The position numbers were made by a program, and so were the translations under genes. From Nothopassalora personata (taxonomy: Eukaryota > Ascomycota > Dothideomycetes > Mycosphaerellales > Mycosphaerellaceae), in the NCBI GenBank assembly GCA_033816765.1, contig CM066297.1, positions 1,420,573 through 1,484,572 of the forward strand: 64,000 nt of DNA. The letters run 5' to 3'. How positions within the stretch are numbered: position 1 is the stretch's first letter; every line of letters begins with the position of its first letter. Of this stretch, positions 43,329 through 54,881 are shown piece after piece. A model generated the notes under the pieces. It made no database searches and was not told where the DNA came from. It worked only from the letters and a program-made list of their open reading frames with translations.

Positions 43329-44739
43329 ATGAAGCTTGTTGGGTGGCTCGTTGCGCTGGCAGCGGCGCCATCATGTGTAGCTTCGATCCCGCCTCGGGAA
43401 CCAGTCGATACTGATGTCAAGATCACTTCCAGCAAGAAGCTCACATCCAAGCATGATCTGCTGGAGTTCCACAAGACGCTCGTCAGCATCGAGTCCATAT
43501 CTGGCAACGAGAAGGGAGTGGGTGATTGGCTCGCTTTCAGCTTGAAGCTGCAAGGCTACAGTGTAGAGAAACAGCACGTCTCGAAAGACCCCGAACGATT
43601 CAATGTACTCGCGTGGCCAGGAAAGACGAGAGATGCTCGGATCCTAGTCAGCAGCCACATTGACACGGTAGGCAAATCCATGGTTCACTTTTATCCACTG
43701 TCTGACACGTACAAGGTCCCACCATTTCTGCCATACCACTACAACAAGACCGACGACACAATCTTCGGACGCGGGTCAGTCGATGCCAAAGGAAGTGTCG
43801 CCACTCAAGTCATCGCTGTCAATCGGCTCATCGAAGCCGGCAAGCTCCACGCCGATGATGTCGCTGTCCTGTTCGTAGTAGGCGAAGAAGTCGGTGGAGC
43901 TGGCATGCGTGCCGCAAATGATCTTGACCTCCACCCAAAGACCGTCATCTTCGGCGAGCCGACAGAGGGCAAGCTCGTATCCGGCCACAAGGGCACAATG
44001 CAAACCACTTTGACCGCCAAAGGCAAAGCCGGTCACAGTGGCTATCCATGGCTCGGACGAAGCGCGAACGAAGTCCTGGTCAGAGCCCTGGAACCTATCA
44101 TCTCACTTGGCGACCAACTGCCAAAGAGCAAGAAGTACGGCAGCACAACCTTCAACCTTGGCCGCATCCACGGTGGCGTGGCAGGTAACGTCATCGCAGA
44201 GTCAGCAAAAGCGGAGATCACCGTCCGCATCGCAGCGGGCACGCCAAAGACAATCGAAGACGGCGTTACAAAAGCTGTGCATCACGCTGTACGAGACTTC
44301 CTTGAAGGCGACTTGGAACCTGAAGACATAATCGACATCGACTTCAGCGGCAAGGGCTACGGTCCTGTCGATATAGACGCGGACGTCCCAGGCTTCGACG
44401 TCATCACTGTCAACTATGGAACCGACATCCCCTGGGTACGTTTGTAGGGCATACCTAACGCTTCGTGAGACATAGCAAACGCAAGTCTCATGATGACGCT
44501 ATGGCGACCCGATCCCCAATGACTTTCATAGGTGTACACTGACACGGGAGTAGCTCGAGAAAGCGGTCAAGGACCAAAAGCGATACCTATATGGCCCCGG
44601 CACAATTCTTGTAGCACATAGCGCGGACGAGAAGCTGAAAGTCGACGATTTGTACGATGCTGTTGAAGGGTATCAGAAAATTCTCATCCATGCGCTTGGG
44701 ACCGAGCAGGAGGTTGAGGAGCATAAATCTGATCTGTAG
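43329..44739 (+). CDS. Secreted M20-family metallopeptidase
   Basis: Two exons, 43329-44435 and 44554-44739, joined across a GTACGT...GGGAGTAG intron; the join reads DIPWLEKAVKDQKRYLYGPG. I chose ATG 43329 because it starts a clear signal peptide, MKLVGWLVALAAAPSCVAS. Metal and catalytic motifs: SSHIDTV (His and Asp), GRGSVDAKGS (bridging Asp), VVGEEVGG (catalytic Glu with metal Glu) and FGEPTEG; a late His in VAHSADEKL fits the last ligand. The dimerisation lid lies between residues about 210 and 330. The family removes amino acids from peptides or cleaves Gly-X dipeptides using zinc; fungal relatives are extracellular or vacuolar. Length, about 430 aa, is normal. The exact substrate is not known. 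Confidence 0.93.
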
Positions 44740-45225
44740 ATCCAGCGCAGCTCACCTGGGCTAAACTTCGGTTGTAGATGCTGGCGAAGAAGTACATACC
44801 TATTGTCAAGAGCTTCTCACATCGAGAAGCAGCGAAATATACTCTGTGGCGCAAGTCCTTCATCGTTCGTGTGCGTGGCTTAATCAAGCACAAAATGACT
44901 TGAGTTGCGTACTACTGGCATTCATAAGTCCACAAGGGTGTTGCGAGCCTTTACTCTTCTTCCAATGCTAAAGCACATTGGTCTTCACGTTCTGCTGGTT
45001 TTGAGGGTGCTGGGTTCAACTTGCGATGTTGATATGGGAGGCGAATAGTTATGTACCATCGTGGTTCTTTTTGCTATGACGAGCAATTTTGAAGTGCTGA
45101 TATGGTGTCAGTATACCCCTTTATCGGCGAGCGACGTGTTTCACGCGGATTGGTCTTCTCACTTTCGAGCTGGAAGGGCGACATGGAGATGAATAACCTA
45201 TCTATCATGGTGAGACTTCAGTAGG
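44740..45225. other. Intergenic, no feature seen
   Basis: 3' flank of the peptidase gene. No supported frame or repeat. Confidence 0.4.
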
Positions 45226-46058
45226 TTGGGTTGCTTGACCTACATTGGCAGCGTGCACTTTTCCTCCAAAGCAAGATGTCTCACTCAGAAACCTCTGCTA
45301 CTGGTCCTCGTTCCTCGTTTCTCGTTGTCCTGTGGCCCAGACCTCCAGATCGAATGTCTCACGAAATCGAATCACATGACACTGCTCGATGCTCACAGAA
45401 GCTATTCACTCTACCAACAAGAAAACACTCCTCGCGACTACCTCGAAGACTTTGATGGGGCTTCTTACGACGACCTCGATTCTTCTGCACCCGAGGACGA
45501 AAATGGAGAAACCGCCAATTGAGAGCCGAGCTGTCAGGACCCAGAACCTGCCAAGTTTACGACTGTACACTTGCGGAGTACGATCGCTTCCGGTGGGTCT
45601 TTTGCCACTACATTGAGACTGTGGAGCGGCGCGAATTCGTCATGGCTCTGACTATGCAGATACGCAATCGAGCTTATAATCAATGTGCAGTGCGGGTCTT
45701 GATTGAGAGAGCTCTACAAAGGAAGAAAGACCGCTATATAACCAGATCTTGCGCGGGCACGGACCTACGACCCATTCGCTTCAAGTCTTCTGGCGCGACA
45801 TGGACGAGAGAGATTGTTATCTATGGTATGATCAGGAATATTGGTGAGGTAGTGTGTTATTTGAATGAGAGGAAGGAAGGTGCGTTTCATTCTGAGGCAT
45901 CGCGCTGGGCTTGGCTTAATGCTATGAGGGATTGGACGGTGGTGGTTCGACAGAGCGGTGCTGGTAGTAGGTTGTTATCGTGCGTATCGCGAGCGGATGG
46001 GGACTTGATGCTTTTTGGCTTGTTGCTGCTGGGCTGGTTGCAACAAACTCTCCCGTGA
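45226..46058 (+). CDS. Hypothetical protein, gene model uncertain
   Basis: Two plus-strand frames overlap by a few bases: 45226-45522, ending in an acidic segment (DYLEDFDGASYDDLDSSAPE), and 45519-46058, with CQVYDCTLAEYDRFRWVFCH and GMIRNIGEVVCYLNERKEG. They could be one gene with a missed intron or a frameshift near 45520, or only the second could be real. The second frame shows a protein-like spread of Trp, Tyr and Cys. No family is recognised, and the starts are not fixed. Confidence 0.35.
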
Positions 46059-47377
46059 TTGAAGCATCTTAATGTACTCAATCCGGCACCGCTCATGAAT
46101 GAGACAGCGTACAGAGTCACATAATGTACAATGCCTAGTGAATGAAGAGAATGACAACTACGCCCATAGTCCGCCATCCCAGTTTGCTACGCTACCTACT
46201 TTTCCCTCATCGGCGGAGCATTTCAGACCGACGAACTAATCTCACCTCCTCCAATCTATGGTCGCCTTACCAAGTAAGGAGACACCCCTCGCATGACTGC
46301 GGGCACATCGCGCTGAAGACAACGAGAACGGCATGAGTGCTAACTAGCCGTATGATTTTTCACCACCCTCACCTTCCAATGTAAGATTCTTCTCAACGCG
46401 CTTACGATCGAACGCTGCAGATCTTTCACTGTCATGCTAAGACTGTCCAGTCACCAATTGCATTTGTGGGCAGTTAATCGCTTCTTGGGTACAGCAGAAC
46501 GGTACATTTCTCGTTTTCGGGAATCTTGTTGTCTTCACGCATGTTCCTAATCAGATTAGCCCAGTGTATGTTGACCAGACTGGCATGGGTAGTCCCGTTG
46601 TGCATAACACCGAAGAAGGTTCTTTGTTCCGATCCGTCTTCCGCAAGCTGATTAGCTGCTGTAGGGTGCCGAGAACGGTGGTTGTCTCGCAGGTGATGCT
46701 CGCCTTCACCGAGGCACCTACCACTGAGCGGCTCATCGGTAGAGCCGCTCTTCCAAGTCCCGCAAGCTCAATCGTCACAGTCTTGATGTAGCAGTTTTCC
46801 GGAGGACTGTTTCAATAGCTCAGGGACCACAAAGCAGTTCCATCGACATGGCCGCTGCCTGCTAACGTCTAGGCCGGAGGTGTGTTGTTGGTGTAGAGCA
46901 CCGTGCCTATTGGTATAATAGCTGCATGGCAAATTAATTGCGAGACGCCGAGAAGCTTCCCCATTTTTGGGTCAAGGATGGAGTTGTACTGCTCGGTCTC
47001 GTTCGGAGTATTGGACGATATCGGCGTGAGTTCGTAGCCGGCAGTACCATTACTGAGAAGCGAGACCGGTATTGTGATGATTGTTTTAGTCGGACATCGG
47101 TGAGGCGCGTCCGACCAAGAGAGGGCAAAAGGACGTGAGCGACTGCCTTCAACCACGTCCACGAGTCGAAGGAGCTGCCTGCGACCATATGCAGGGACCA
47201 CATATGCATACTATAGAGTTCGCGCCGTCGACCAAGCTGGCGATGTCGATCTTGGAGGTGCCATGGAGGCTGCATTCAGATATCGTCCATTCGTGAATAC
47301 TATGCTACCCACACAGTATACCACGTCTCTACGGCCACGCCTGTTCCTACGCCATCGCTATGCCTACGTGAAGTCTT
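46059..47377. other. No confident gene
   Basis: A minus-strand frame at 46869-47201 (ITIPVSLLSNGTAGYELTP) and one at 46551-46778 (SITCETTTVLGTLQQLISL) look somewhat protein-like and may be parts of one gene reading leftward. I see neither a motif nor a convincing splice join. Confidence 0.35.
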
Positions 47378-48988
47378 TCACTTCTTGCCAAACCCGAGGA
47401 ATTTCTTCATCTTGCTCTCCACGTCGAGCTTGCTCTTGTTGCTGCTGCCAGGCTCTGGCTTATCCTTCTTCGCCATAGCTGCTTGATGGTTCTCCTCACC
47501 TGCTGCTTGTTGCGTCTGTAACTCCACTTTGAGGTCCTGGGCTCTGCTACGGTAGTCCTCCTTCAGGCTAGGACCTTGACGCGCCTTTGCGGAGGCGCTA
47601 TTCGACCACACCAAAGTGATCATCACTCGACCCCTGAAGCCAAGATCTCTCACGAGGCGGATAGAAGAGTCGTTAGGCATGGTTTGGAACCCCTTGGCGC
47701 CCAGGAAGCGTAGCTCGAAAGGCTCATTAGCCTGAGAAAGCGTCTCTCCAACTTTCGCATAGAGATCTGCGGCACTCTCTGACGCATAGCATGTGGTTTC
47801 GATCATGCTCTGATCGGGATACTTGACGCGCACTGTGACCTGCTGAATGAGCGCGATACTCGCTTGTCGTGCCTGTTCTTGCTCTTCGAGCTCTTTGTCT
47901 GACAGTAAGCGAGTGTTGCGACCGGCACGCTCGAGTGCAGCCTGATGAGCCTTCGCGTGAGCAATACTTGGCTCAAATGTTGCAGGATCGTCGGGTGCCA
48001 GCGCAGCCGCCGGAGTGCTAGAGCTGGGCGGGCGATACACCGAGATACCATTTAGCGTATTCGCTGGAGGATTCGTCGGCCGTTCGGGCTTGTCTGAGGC
48101 TAATGATTGAGTTTCGGGGGATATGGGCGCGGTGGGCGCGTCATTTTGCGGTGCTTCCGCCATGTCGACCTCATTCCCTGCTGCTGATGCGGTGTCACCG
48201 CCGCCCTCACTTGCGTTAAGCACTGGAGCAGCGCCCACATCAGCTGGCAGCGCTGACGCTGTTTGCTCGGTCGAAGGATCTGACGCGCTAATCGTGAAGT
48301 GGTCCCCAATTTCTTTCATGGCCTCCTCGAGTGGTTGTCCGCTGTTCCTGAAGTCCAGTCGTAACAGTACACTGCCGCTATTGAAGCCCAGTTGCCCGAG
48401 CGTCTTTTGTAGGTCCGCGAATGTCTCCATGCTCCGACCCATGATATTTATCACCGGTTGCTCGTACTCAAGTCGCCCGGCTCCTGATGATTGATGCGAA
48501 GGGATCGCGCGTTGTGTGAGATTGAGCTTCCGCGACAGTTGACCTGCCACGCCATCTTCGTATTTTCGTAGCACCAGCCATAAGCTCGTTGTGCTTGGGA
48601 ACTTGTCCGATACGCGACCACCTCCTTCGCTTTCTGGTAGTTGTAGTGCGACGTTGACTACGCCTATCGATTTGCTGGCTTGGACGAGTTGTAGCTTGGC
48701 GCCTGCTGAGAGGCCGGAGAGTCGGAAGGGTTGCGAGAGATCGACTGCCTAGACAGATTGTCAGCTTGAGCGCGTCGTGCTAGGGGTGGCCCCAAAAAGA
48801 GAGCGTCCCGCTGAGGTGCGGTTGGTGCTGCTCACCTTATTGCTTTGTGTCTTCAGAGTGTACGACTCCGGATCCAGCTTCCTGCTCTTACACGCCTCTT
48901 CCAGCACCTCTCTCAGATATCGGCCCGGTGTGACCTTGACCTGGGTCCGCTTGAAGGCCGAGTCCACCACGAATACATGCGACGCCAT
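47378..48988 (-). CDS. TUG/UBX-domain protein (ASPSCR1-like)
   Basis: Exon 1 is 48836-48988 and exon 2 is 47378-48748, joined in phase 0 (...TLKTQSNK / AVDLSQPFRL) across an 87-bp intron with GTGAGC donor and TCTAG acceptor. The protein is 507 aa. Residues 1-80 form the N-terminal ubiquitin-like TUG domain (MASHVFVVDSAFKRTQVKV). The middle holds an Ala/Ser/Pro-rich linker. A UBX domain follows near residues 340-425 (QVTVRVKYPDQSMIETTCYA, LRFLGAKGFQTMPN, LVRDLGFRGRVMITLVWS). A Lys-rich tail ends FLGFGKK. UBX proteins are adaptors for the Cdc48/p97 ATPase; TUG proteins act in membrane traffic and p97 hexamer control. Intact, not RIP-mutated. Confidence 0.92.
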
Positions 48989-49010
48989 GCTGGCCGCCTA
49001 GAACAAGCCG

Positions 49011-49235
49011 TTATTCTGGAATCACTTCCCACTGCGCGTCAGGGTTGCCTCGTCCTCGTCTGTTCCGCGCGTCTTCTCGTAGCTGTCGTCGTGCCTGTTC
49101 TGCTGCCAAGTAGTACTGCACTATTGCTCGACCGTATGCCCAAATGGTTGGTGCGCAGAAGACGTAGGAGAGCCCGACAACGAGGAGGCGTTCGGTCTTG
49201 GTCAGTTGCAGGCCGCTGAGTCGTTGGTCGATCAT
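49011..49235 (-). CDS. Small predicted membrane protein
   Basis: 74 aa from ATG 49235 to the stop at 49011. An N-terminal polar segment precedes one hydrophobic stretch (LLVVGLSYVFCAPTIWAYG) that could span a membrane. A basic tail follows (ARRQLREDARNRRGRG), ending AQWEVIPE. It lies just upstream of, and on the same strand as, the UBX gene, 22 bp beyond its start codon. No family is recognised. The full-length clean frame and amino-acid pattern make a real gene likely. Confidence 0.6.
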   Translation of the reverse strand: MIDQRLSGLQLTKTERLLVVGLSYVFCAPTIWAYGRAIVQYYLAAEQARRQLREDARNRRGRGNPDAQWEVIPE

Positions 49236-49639
49236 TGCATGTGACAGGAACGGCGTGTTTGGTGCGCGTTCACATGGAAGCTGCCGTGATGAATGATATC
49301 ATGTGCATCTGACTAAGCTGTGGTGGTGTTGGTTTCGAGAGTCTTCTTTGCCTGCGAGGTGTACTGTATTCACTCACTTCCTGGTAGAAGATCAGATAAG
49401 GCGGCAATCAGGGACGTCGTTTCTGGCTTGAGGCTCTGCTGTCGCTGGAAGCTCGTTGCTGTTCCCATGGAACACAGGACAGTGGCCTAGGCTTACAAAA
49501 CCGGCAAATACCCGCATTCAAAATTCGCAATCCTCAATCCTCATTATTATAGACTCGCTATTTGTCTTATAGACTCGCTATTTGTCTAACAGCACACTCG
49601 CTACATTGCTTTATACAATACCACGTCCAGCGATCGATC

Positions 49640-50640
49640 TAGAGCCCTTTCGCATCGATATCGAGCTATAGACTGCCGCTAAATTCACATAGGCAGCTAT
49701 TCGAGACAACCTCTTCAATCTCTACGGTGTTCGAATCAGCGAACGGACCCTCCGCTAGCGACTCGTAGAGTGGCGAGGGACTCGCGAGGATAATCAGGCT
49801 TATAATTAGGCTCGCTAGGCCGAGCTACGCCAGCGAGTCGAGGAACTATTCTGGAAATATAGCCTCGACGATAGCGAGTCTTATGCTATCCTCCGCCTCG
49901 ATAGATTCGACCTTACCCTTCGCTAGTATTAAGAGCTACGAAGAGGTATTGGATTAAAGCGTAGTCTTAGTAAAGAACAAGCTCTAGCTATAGAGCCTAA
50001 GATACAGCGAGTCCTTTAGGAAGTTATAAGCAGTAGCCATTAGCAAGACTAGGGCTATCGTAAGCTAGCAAGAGAGCTGCGTAAGAGTCATTATATTATT
50101 GGACGGTAGGACAGACTCGGTGTCTACAGACTCGTAGACCAGACTCGCTGACTTTATTAGCGACCGTATTAGGACACTCGCTCGTGCGATTAACCCTGTC
50201 CCTTTTGTCTCTCGCAATCCTACAATGCGAGACCCTATAACACCGCGGCATGCGAGGCTAAAAGCAGAAGGTCCTAACGACGTCTAGTCAATCGATGCCT
50301 TTCTAAAATACGAGCGCTTTAAGATACAGATCTACGCTTGTATTAACGTCTACTCTCGGCGGGTTATCTAGTACTATATAGGGCCTATAGCGAAGACGAA
50401 GTTCTCTGTATTTGCTCAATACGTTAGAGTAATACATTACGGTAGTAGGGTGCCAAATCGCGTACGATCTAATTAGGGCGTTAAGACGCCTATGCTAGCC
50501 GATGCCTATCTACGAGTCCGACTGAGCCGGCTCACCTATTAATACGAGTTAGTATATATAGTATAGCGAGTCTACTATAAGACATATACCCTCTTTAGTC
50601 TCTATAATACGGCCAGCCTAGTCGAACTTGCGCAAATTAT
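49640..50640 (+). pseudogene. Integrase-core (DDE-type) transposase, RIP-inactivated
   Basis: The plus-strand frame begins with a helix-turn-helix-like part (NLFNLYGVRISERTLR, VEWRGTRED) and a helical linker (VEELFWKYSLDDSESYAIL). A frame change before the catalytic core is followed by SIDAFLKYERF, IQIYACINVYSRRVI and VPNRVRSN-x-GVKTPMLADA. The first catalytic Asp is seen. The second is Asn in RSN where a TpG-to-TpA step (GAT to AAT) would remove Asp. The core resembles fungal 'integrase core domain' proteins known from transposons. The C-terminal third is not readable. Limits are approximate. Confidence 0.65.
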
Positions 50641-51129
50641 TCTTCGCAACCTTTACACTACCCTTGTCTGTCTTCTACGAGTCTCCTAGCTATTGTGCCT
50701 ATGTCGACTCGCTCACGTAGTAGAAATCGTCGGTATCGGCGGTACGAGGGCGGCGGTATGCACTATAGGTTTAAACATTAGTCTACCTGCGTGCGCCTAA
50801 CGAGTCGGAATCGCACTTACGCTATCGTAAGCTGTAGTGATAACCGCGTTTGTGAGGGTGAGCGCGGATTGGGTGTACTGTCGCTGTCGCTGTCGTTGTC
50901 GTTGTTCTAAGGCCAATATCGCTAAGTGAGTCGTCTATAGTTAGATTTGTACATGTCGATAAGTGTAGAGTCGAAGTGTAGAGTCGAAGAAATAGTAACA
51001 GCAGTAGAAGTTGATATACCCGCCGCCATAATGTGACAATAGCAAGTGAGGTGAGCTCCTCAATACTTACTGTCTGCTATTATTGAGGAGCCCAACTTAC
51101 CTGCGCAGTAGGAGGAAGCGACAATACCG

Positions 51130-51235
51130 CCGCGACTCGCTACGATTGTAGGCGACAATAGCGAGTCGCAGCAGTATTGTTGTGCGACAATAGCGAGTCG
51201 CAGCAGTTGGCGAGTCGCAGCAGTATTGTTGATGG
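51130..51235. repeat. Subterminal short repeats in the 1.8-kb transposon
   Basis: Repeated units of GCGACAATAGCGAGTCGCAG and GCGAGTCGCAGCAGTATTGT near the right terminal repeat, and TAGACTCGCTATTTGTC repeated near the left one (49550-49590). Such subterminal repeats often bind transposase; that role is inference. Confidence 0.6.
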
Positions 51236-51440
51236 TTGTTGAGGAAGAGCGAGTGCAGCGAGTGAGGATTTCGAATACGCGTATTTGCCGGTTTTGTAAG
51301 CCTAGGCCACCGCCACAGTCCCCGCAATCGACTTCCCTTCATCTGAAAACCCCCACCAAACACAACACATCGACATCTCGGCGTACTCCACTCTTCCAGC
51401 TATAGACCTGACCTCTTCATCACCGCAGCCACTCGCCGCC

Positions 51441-52482
51441 ATGTCGTCGAAAACAGTTCACGTCGACTCGCCCTCCCACTTCTCCAGCATCTTGTCCTCG
51501 TCCCGCATTGTCGTAGGTTTGACTACAACTAGTGATCAGAATTGTGACTGACAGTGCTGTATAGGTTGCCGACTTCTATGCAGACTGGTGTGGACCATGC
51601 AAAGCCATCGCGCCCGTCTACGAGGCGCTGAGTCTCCAGCTCTCACGCCCGGGTCATATCACCTTCACCAAAATCAACACCGACGAACAGAAAGACATCG
51701 CTCGCACATACAACATCTCCGCCATGCCCACGTTCGTCATCTTCAAGGCACAACGGGAGGTCAAGCGCGTACGAGGCGCAGATCCAAAGGGATTGGATGC
51801 AGCAGTCAAGCAACTGGCTGAAGAGGCGGGGCGAGCAGACGAGGGAGGCGCAGACGCCGGCGAGGGCTCAAGTAGTGCTGGGAAGTGGACCGGCGCAGCA
51901 GCACCAAGAGGATACCCGGAGATCACAGAAGAGGTTGAGATCAAGGGTCTGGACTTCCTGAACCTCGATGGAAAGATTGGCGACAAGCGGACCATCTTCG
52001 CGCCAGAGCAGCCATCGTCCCTCAACGCGAAAGGCAAGAGCGCAGAAGGAAAGAAGGACTGGATCGAGTCGGACACAGACGAGCAGCTCATGCTCTACAT
52101 CCCGTTCCAAGGCACACTCAAGCTTCACAGCTTACACATCACATCGATACCACCTGCCGACGACGACGATGTCATGCGACCGAAGACACTCTACCTCTAC
52201 AGCAACCGCAGTCATGTGTTAGGATTCGATGAGGCAGATGATACACCGGCGACGCAGACTATCGAGATCAAGGAAGATCAATGGGATTCGAAAACACATA
52301 CCGCCAAGGTCGAGCTGCGATTCGTCAAGTTCCAGAACATTAGCAGCCTGACAGTGTTCGTGGCGGACGGCGAGGGTGATGGCGAGAAGACGCGGATAGA
52401 TCGATTGCGATTGTTTGGTGAGAGTGGTGCGAAGCGAGAGATGGGCAAGCTGGAGAAGATTGGTGATGAGCAGGGCGAGTGA
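51441..52482 (+). CDS. Thioredoxin-like protein with PITH domain (TXNL1/Txl1-like)
   Basis: Exon 1 is 51441-51512 and exon 2 is 51565-52482, joined as SSSRIV / VADFYADWCG across a GTAGGT...TATAG intron of 52 bp. The protein is 329 aa. The thioredoxin domain (residues about 1-105) has the redox site WCGPC, the cis-Pro loop AMPTFVIF and KINTDEQKDIA. After a Gly/Ala/Glu linker comes a PITH domain at residues about 150-310 (LMLYIPFQGTLKLHSLHI, LYLYSNRSHVLGFDEADD, VELRFVKFQNISSLTVFVA). PITH domains dock this family on the proteasome 19S particle; the thioredoxin part reduces disulfides there. Intact and of normal length. Confidence 0.94.
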
Positions 52483-52833
52483 AGGTGGTCATGGCTGAGA
52501 GAGGGTTTTCAAGGCGAGACAAAAGGCCCCTGGCTCGGCGACTTCTACGAATCGTCGAGACATGATAGATGGAGACCTGACCAAAACACTTCTGAACGGG
52601 CAACTTCTACAAATTATGAAACATTGATACGTGGAAGGCCACTACGTTGCCATGGCCATAGTAAAACTTCTCGAAGCAAGCGCTTCGTGGTCAGGTGCAG
52701 CTTTCGTCACCGTACAGTCAGTCTATAACATAAGTCCAGTCGCCACCATATCTGCCAACATAAGACATGAACTGATGACTCCCTTGGCACAGTCGCGTCT
52801 GAAAACTGTCGAACCGTCCTCTTCGTAGCGCGA
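52483..52833. other. Intergenic, no feature seen
   Basis: 3' flank of the thioredoxin-PITH gene. Confidence 0.4.
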
Positions 52834-53115
52834 CTAAACAGCGCTGAGCTCTACGCAGTCGATCGCTTCAAAATTCTCCAGGCACTTTCGGCGGCCGCAC
52901 ACTCTGCTGGCATATTTACGTCTTCGACTCCCAAGCGTCCACAATTCATTGCCGGTCGAAAAGGTATCTTTACAAGTGTGCTTCCAATCCTCAAGGGGAT
53001 TTGGAAATGCAGGGAGACCGTGTGGCTGTATCAGCCGCACCTGCAGTCCTGGGAATGGACGCAGCGTCCGGAAATACTTGTTGAATCTTGCTTGTTCCAA
53101 GCCCGGAGTCGCCAC
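52834..53115 (-). CDS. Hypothetical protein fragment
   Basis: 93-codon frame with a convincing amino-acid pattern (ARFNKYFRTLRPFPGLQVRL, NPLEDWKHTCKDTFSTGNEL, YASRVCGRRKCLENFEAI). It has Cys and aromatic residues in a non-random arrangement, but no family I can name. It may be one exon or a surviving piece of a longer gene. The start at 53115 is the first ATG of the frame. Confidence 0.4.
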   Translation of the reverse strand: MATPGLEQARFNKYFRTLRPFPGLQVRLIQPHGLPAFPNPLEDWKHTCKDTFSTGNELWTLGSRRRKYASRVCGRRKCLENFEAIDCVELSAV

Positions 53116-54881
53116 ACGCCCCCATTCGACAGTATAGGACGATCTGCATCGTTGGAAGCATCCGCGTCAACAGGCCATTTGTTGGAACGTTCTTAATGCC
53201 GGTCTGTACTACAGCGAATCAGCCCCTGGACCTTTCCACATCTCCAGCATTGCGCCGAGCATGATCATCTCCGTCTTGTGCTCCGCAGCCTCGCCGCGCA
53301 AAAGATGGAACCAAATAGCCGAGTCTTCCCTCTCGAGACGCGCTGATCGATCAATCTTCACCATGTCTCGCTCACGCCAGACACAGCACAGAAGCAACTT
53401 CCGTGCCCTGCCCACGGTCTACTTTGGAGTAACGCAGGTAAGGCTATTAAGCACCATAGTCAGCGCCGGTCCTACCCCACCTCCCTCCTCCCTCATCAAC
53501 CGGAGGCGGTCTTGATACTCTCAACCTAGGCACCAACGGCATGATATACTACTGCGCTGGCAACGGCGAGGGTATGCCCTCACCAACCAAGAATTCCACG
53601 CCGTCCCAGCTGATCTGGTGCACGTAGACTCCCGCTCGCGGCTTATGATGCAGCTGAAAGACTGCTACTTATCCGCCAGTGTCGGGACTTACAACGCCTT
53701 CCGCTGGTGTCTTTTCGAAGACCTTTATATCCCCACGGGACCTAGGGTCGTAACATTGACGCCGGTCAATACTGGTGGTGGGGGCGGTATATGTGGCGGC
53801 TGACGCGGCGAGGGAGTTGTTTCAGTCGGCGTGATGTGATGCTGAAGGTGGAGCGCACAAGCGCTGTGTGGTGACCGGGGAGGAAGGGTTGAGCTGTTTT
53901 CAGGGCCGAAAAGTGAGGTGGATTTTGACAGGGCGGTATTGTGTGGGAGTGCCAGGCGTTGACGCTGGTGAGTGAGGAGGAGGGGCTCAATGTAGGGGTC
54001 GCGGGAGGTCGGTGGGCAGGAGATAATGGATGAGTATTGATGCTGCGCATAGATTTCTTTCGTGTATAGAGCAGAGCATGCGTGGGGCAGGAAGGCGCCT
54101 GGCGCATTGCATTTATCAGACCTTCTGCTGGGACATTGGTCCCAATCGTCGACACACAGTCTCGCCACCGATTCCGGGCACTCACCCGACCCATCTCCTT
54201 TGACCGTCCCTCCTCACCCCACCCCCGGCAGCGTCATCTCCTGAAGCTATACATCAGTACATAAAGTCGGCCCCTTCACCAAAGAAGTAAAAACACCGCA
54301 TCCGTGACGCAAGCTTCACTCTTTCGGCGTGTGCACAGCTCAGGGTACGAAATGATGTGGTGGCATATCGCGATCGCATCAGGACTTGAGTTGTGCATCA
54401 CTGGCAACCGTCAGTCCGATACGAGGTGATATATGCTGTTTTCTTCTTCCGATGATGTAGTGCTTGGTTTCCTTATTGCTTAGCAGGTGAAGTGCAAAGG
54501 CAGAGAGGCTACGAGGATCGTGTGACCGATGATCGCCAATTGCGCTCGTTGCACGAGAGATGTTTCGTATGCGTAGAGGTGGCAAGATAGAGGTCGTTGG
54601 TCGCGGGTCGATGATACATCGGCGCAAGGTAAAGTCTATAGTTCCCACGACTAGGTTTCCATCAAAGGGGCCCGAGCAGGTCGATGGAGTCCCAGTATGA
54701 ACTACTCCAAGACTCCAGATGTTGAGGGAATTCCGGAAGACGAGAAGCCAAACTTACAGGGAGGATTGGAACGCCATTCGGTGTGGATGTTCGGGCGGCT
54801 GAGAATGGGGGCTCTTCAGCAAGACCTGGCGCCGTCTCTTCCGAGGCGCTCTATAGAGTATTTCCCGACGTAGTACATCAC
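53116..54881. other. No confident gene
   Basis: Short frames on both strands, including overlapping minus-strand ones at 53725-54194 with low-complexity Pro/Thr-rich ends. None carries a recognisable motif. Host-like composition. Confidence 0.4.

Larger units (their letters stand above)
49493..51299 (+). mobile_element. Inverted-repeat DNA transposon with a dead integrase-like transposase
   Basis: Perfect 19-bp terminal repeats, TTACAAAACCGGCAAATAC (49493-49511) and its complement (51281-51299). They are flanked by the palindromic 8-bp sequence GCCTAGGC on both sides (49485-49492 and 51300-51307). Because the target is palindromic, the border between repeat and target duplication cannot be fixed; the identity extends to 30 bp counting GTG/CAC outside. 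Length is 1807 bp. The interior shows RIP-type stops and CpA depletion. It lies between the small membrane protein gene and the thioredoxin gene without breaking either. Confidence 0.85.

Noticed and set aside
51130..51235. Repeats as a CRISPR-like array
   Set aside because: Units are irregular, spacers are not unique, and the context is the subterminal part of a fungal transposon.
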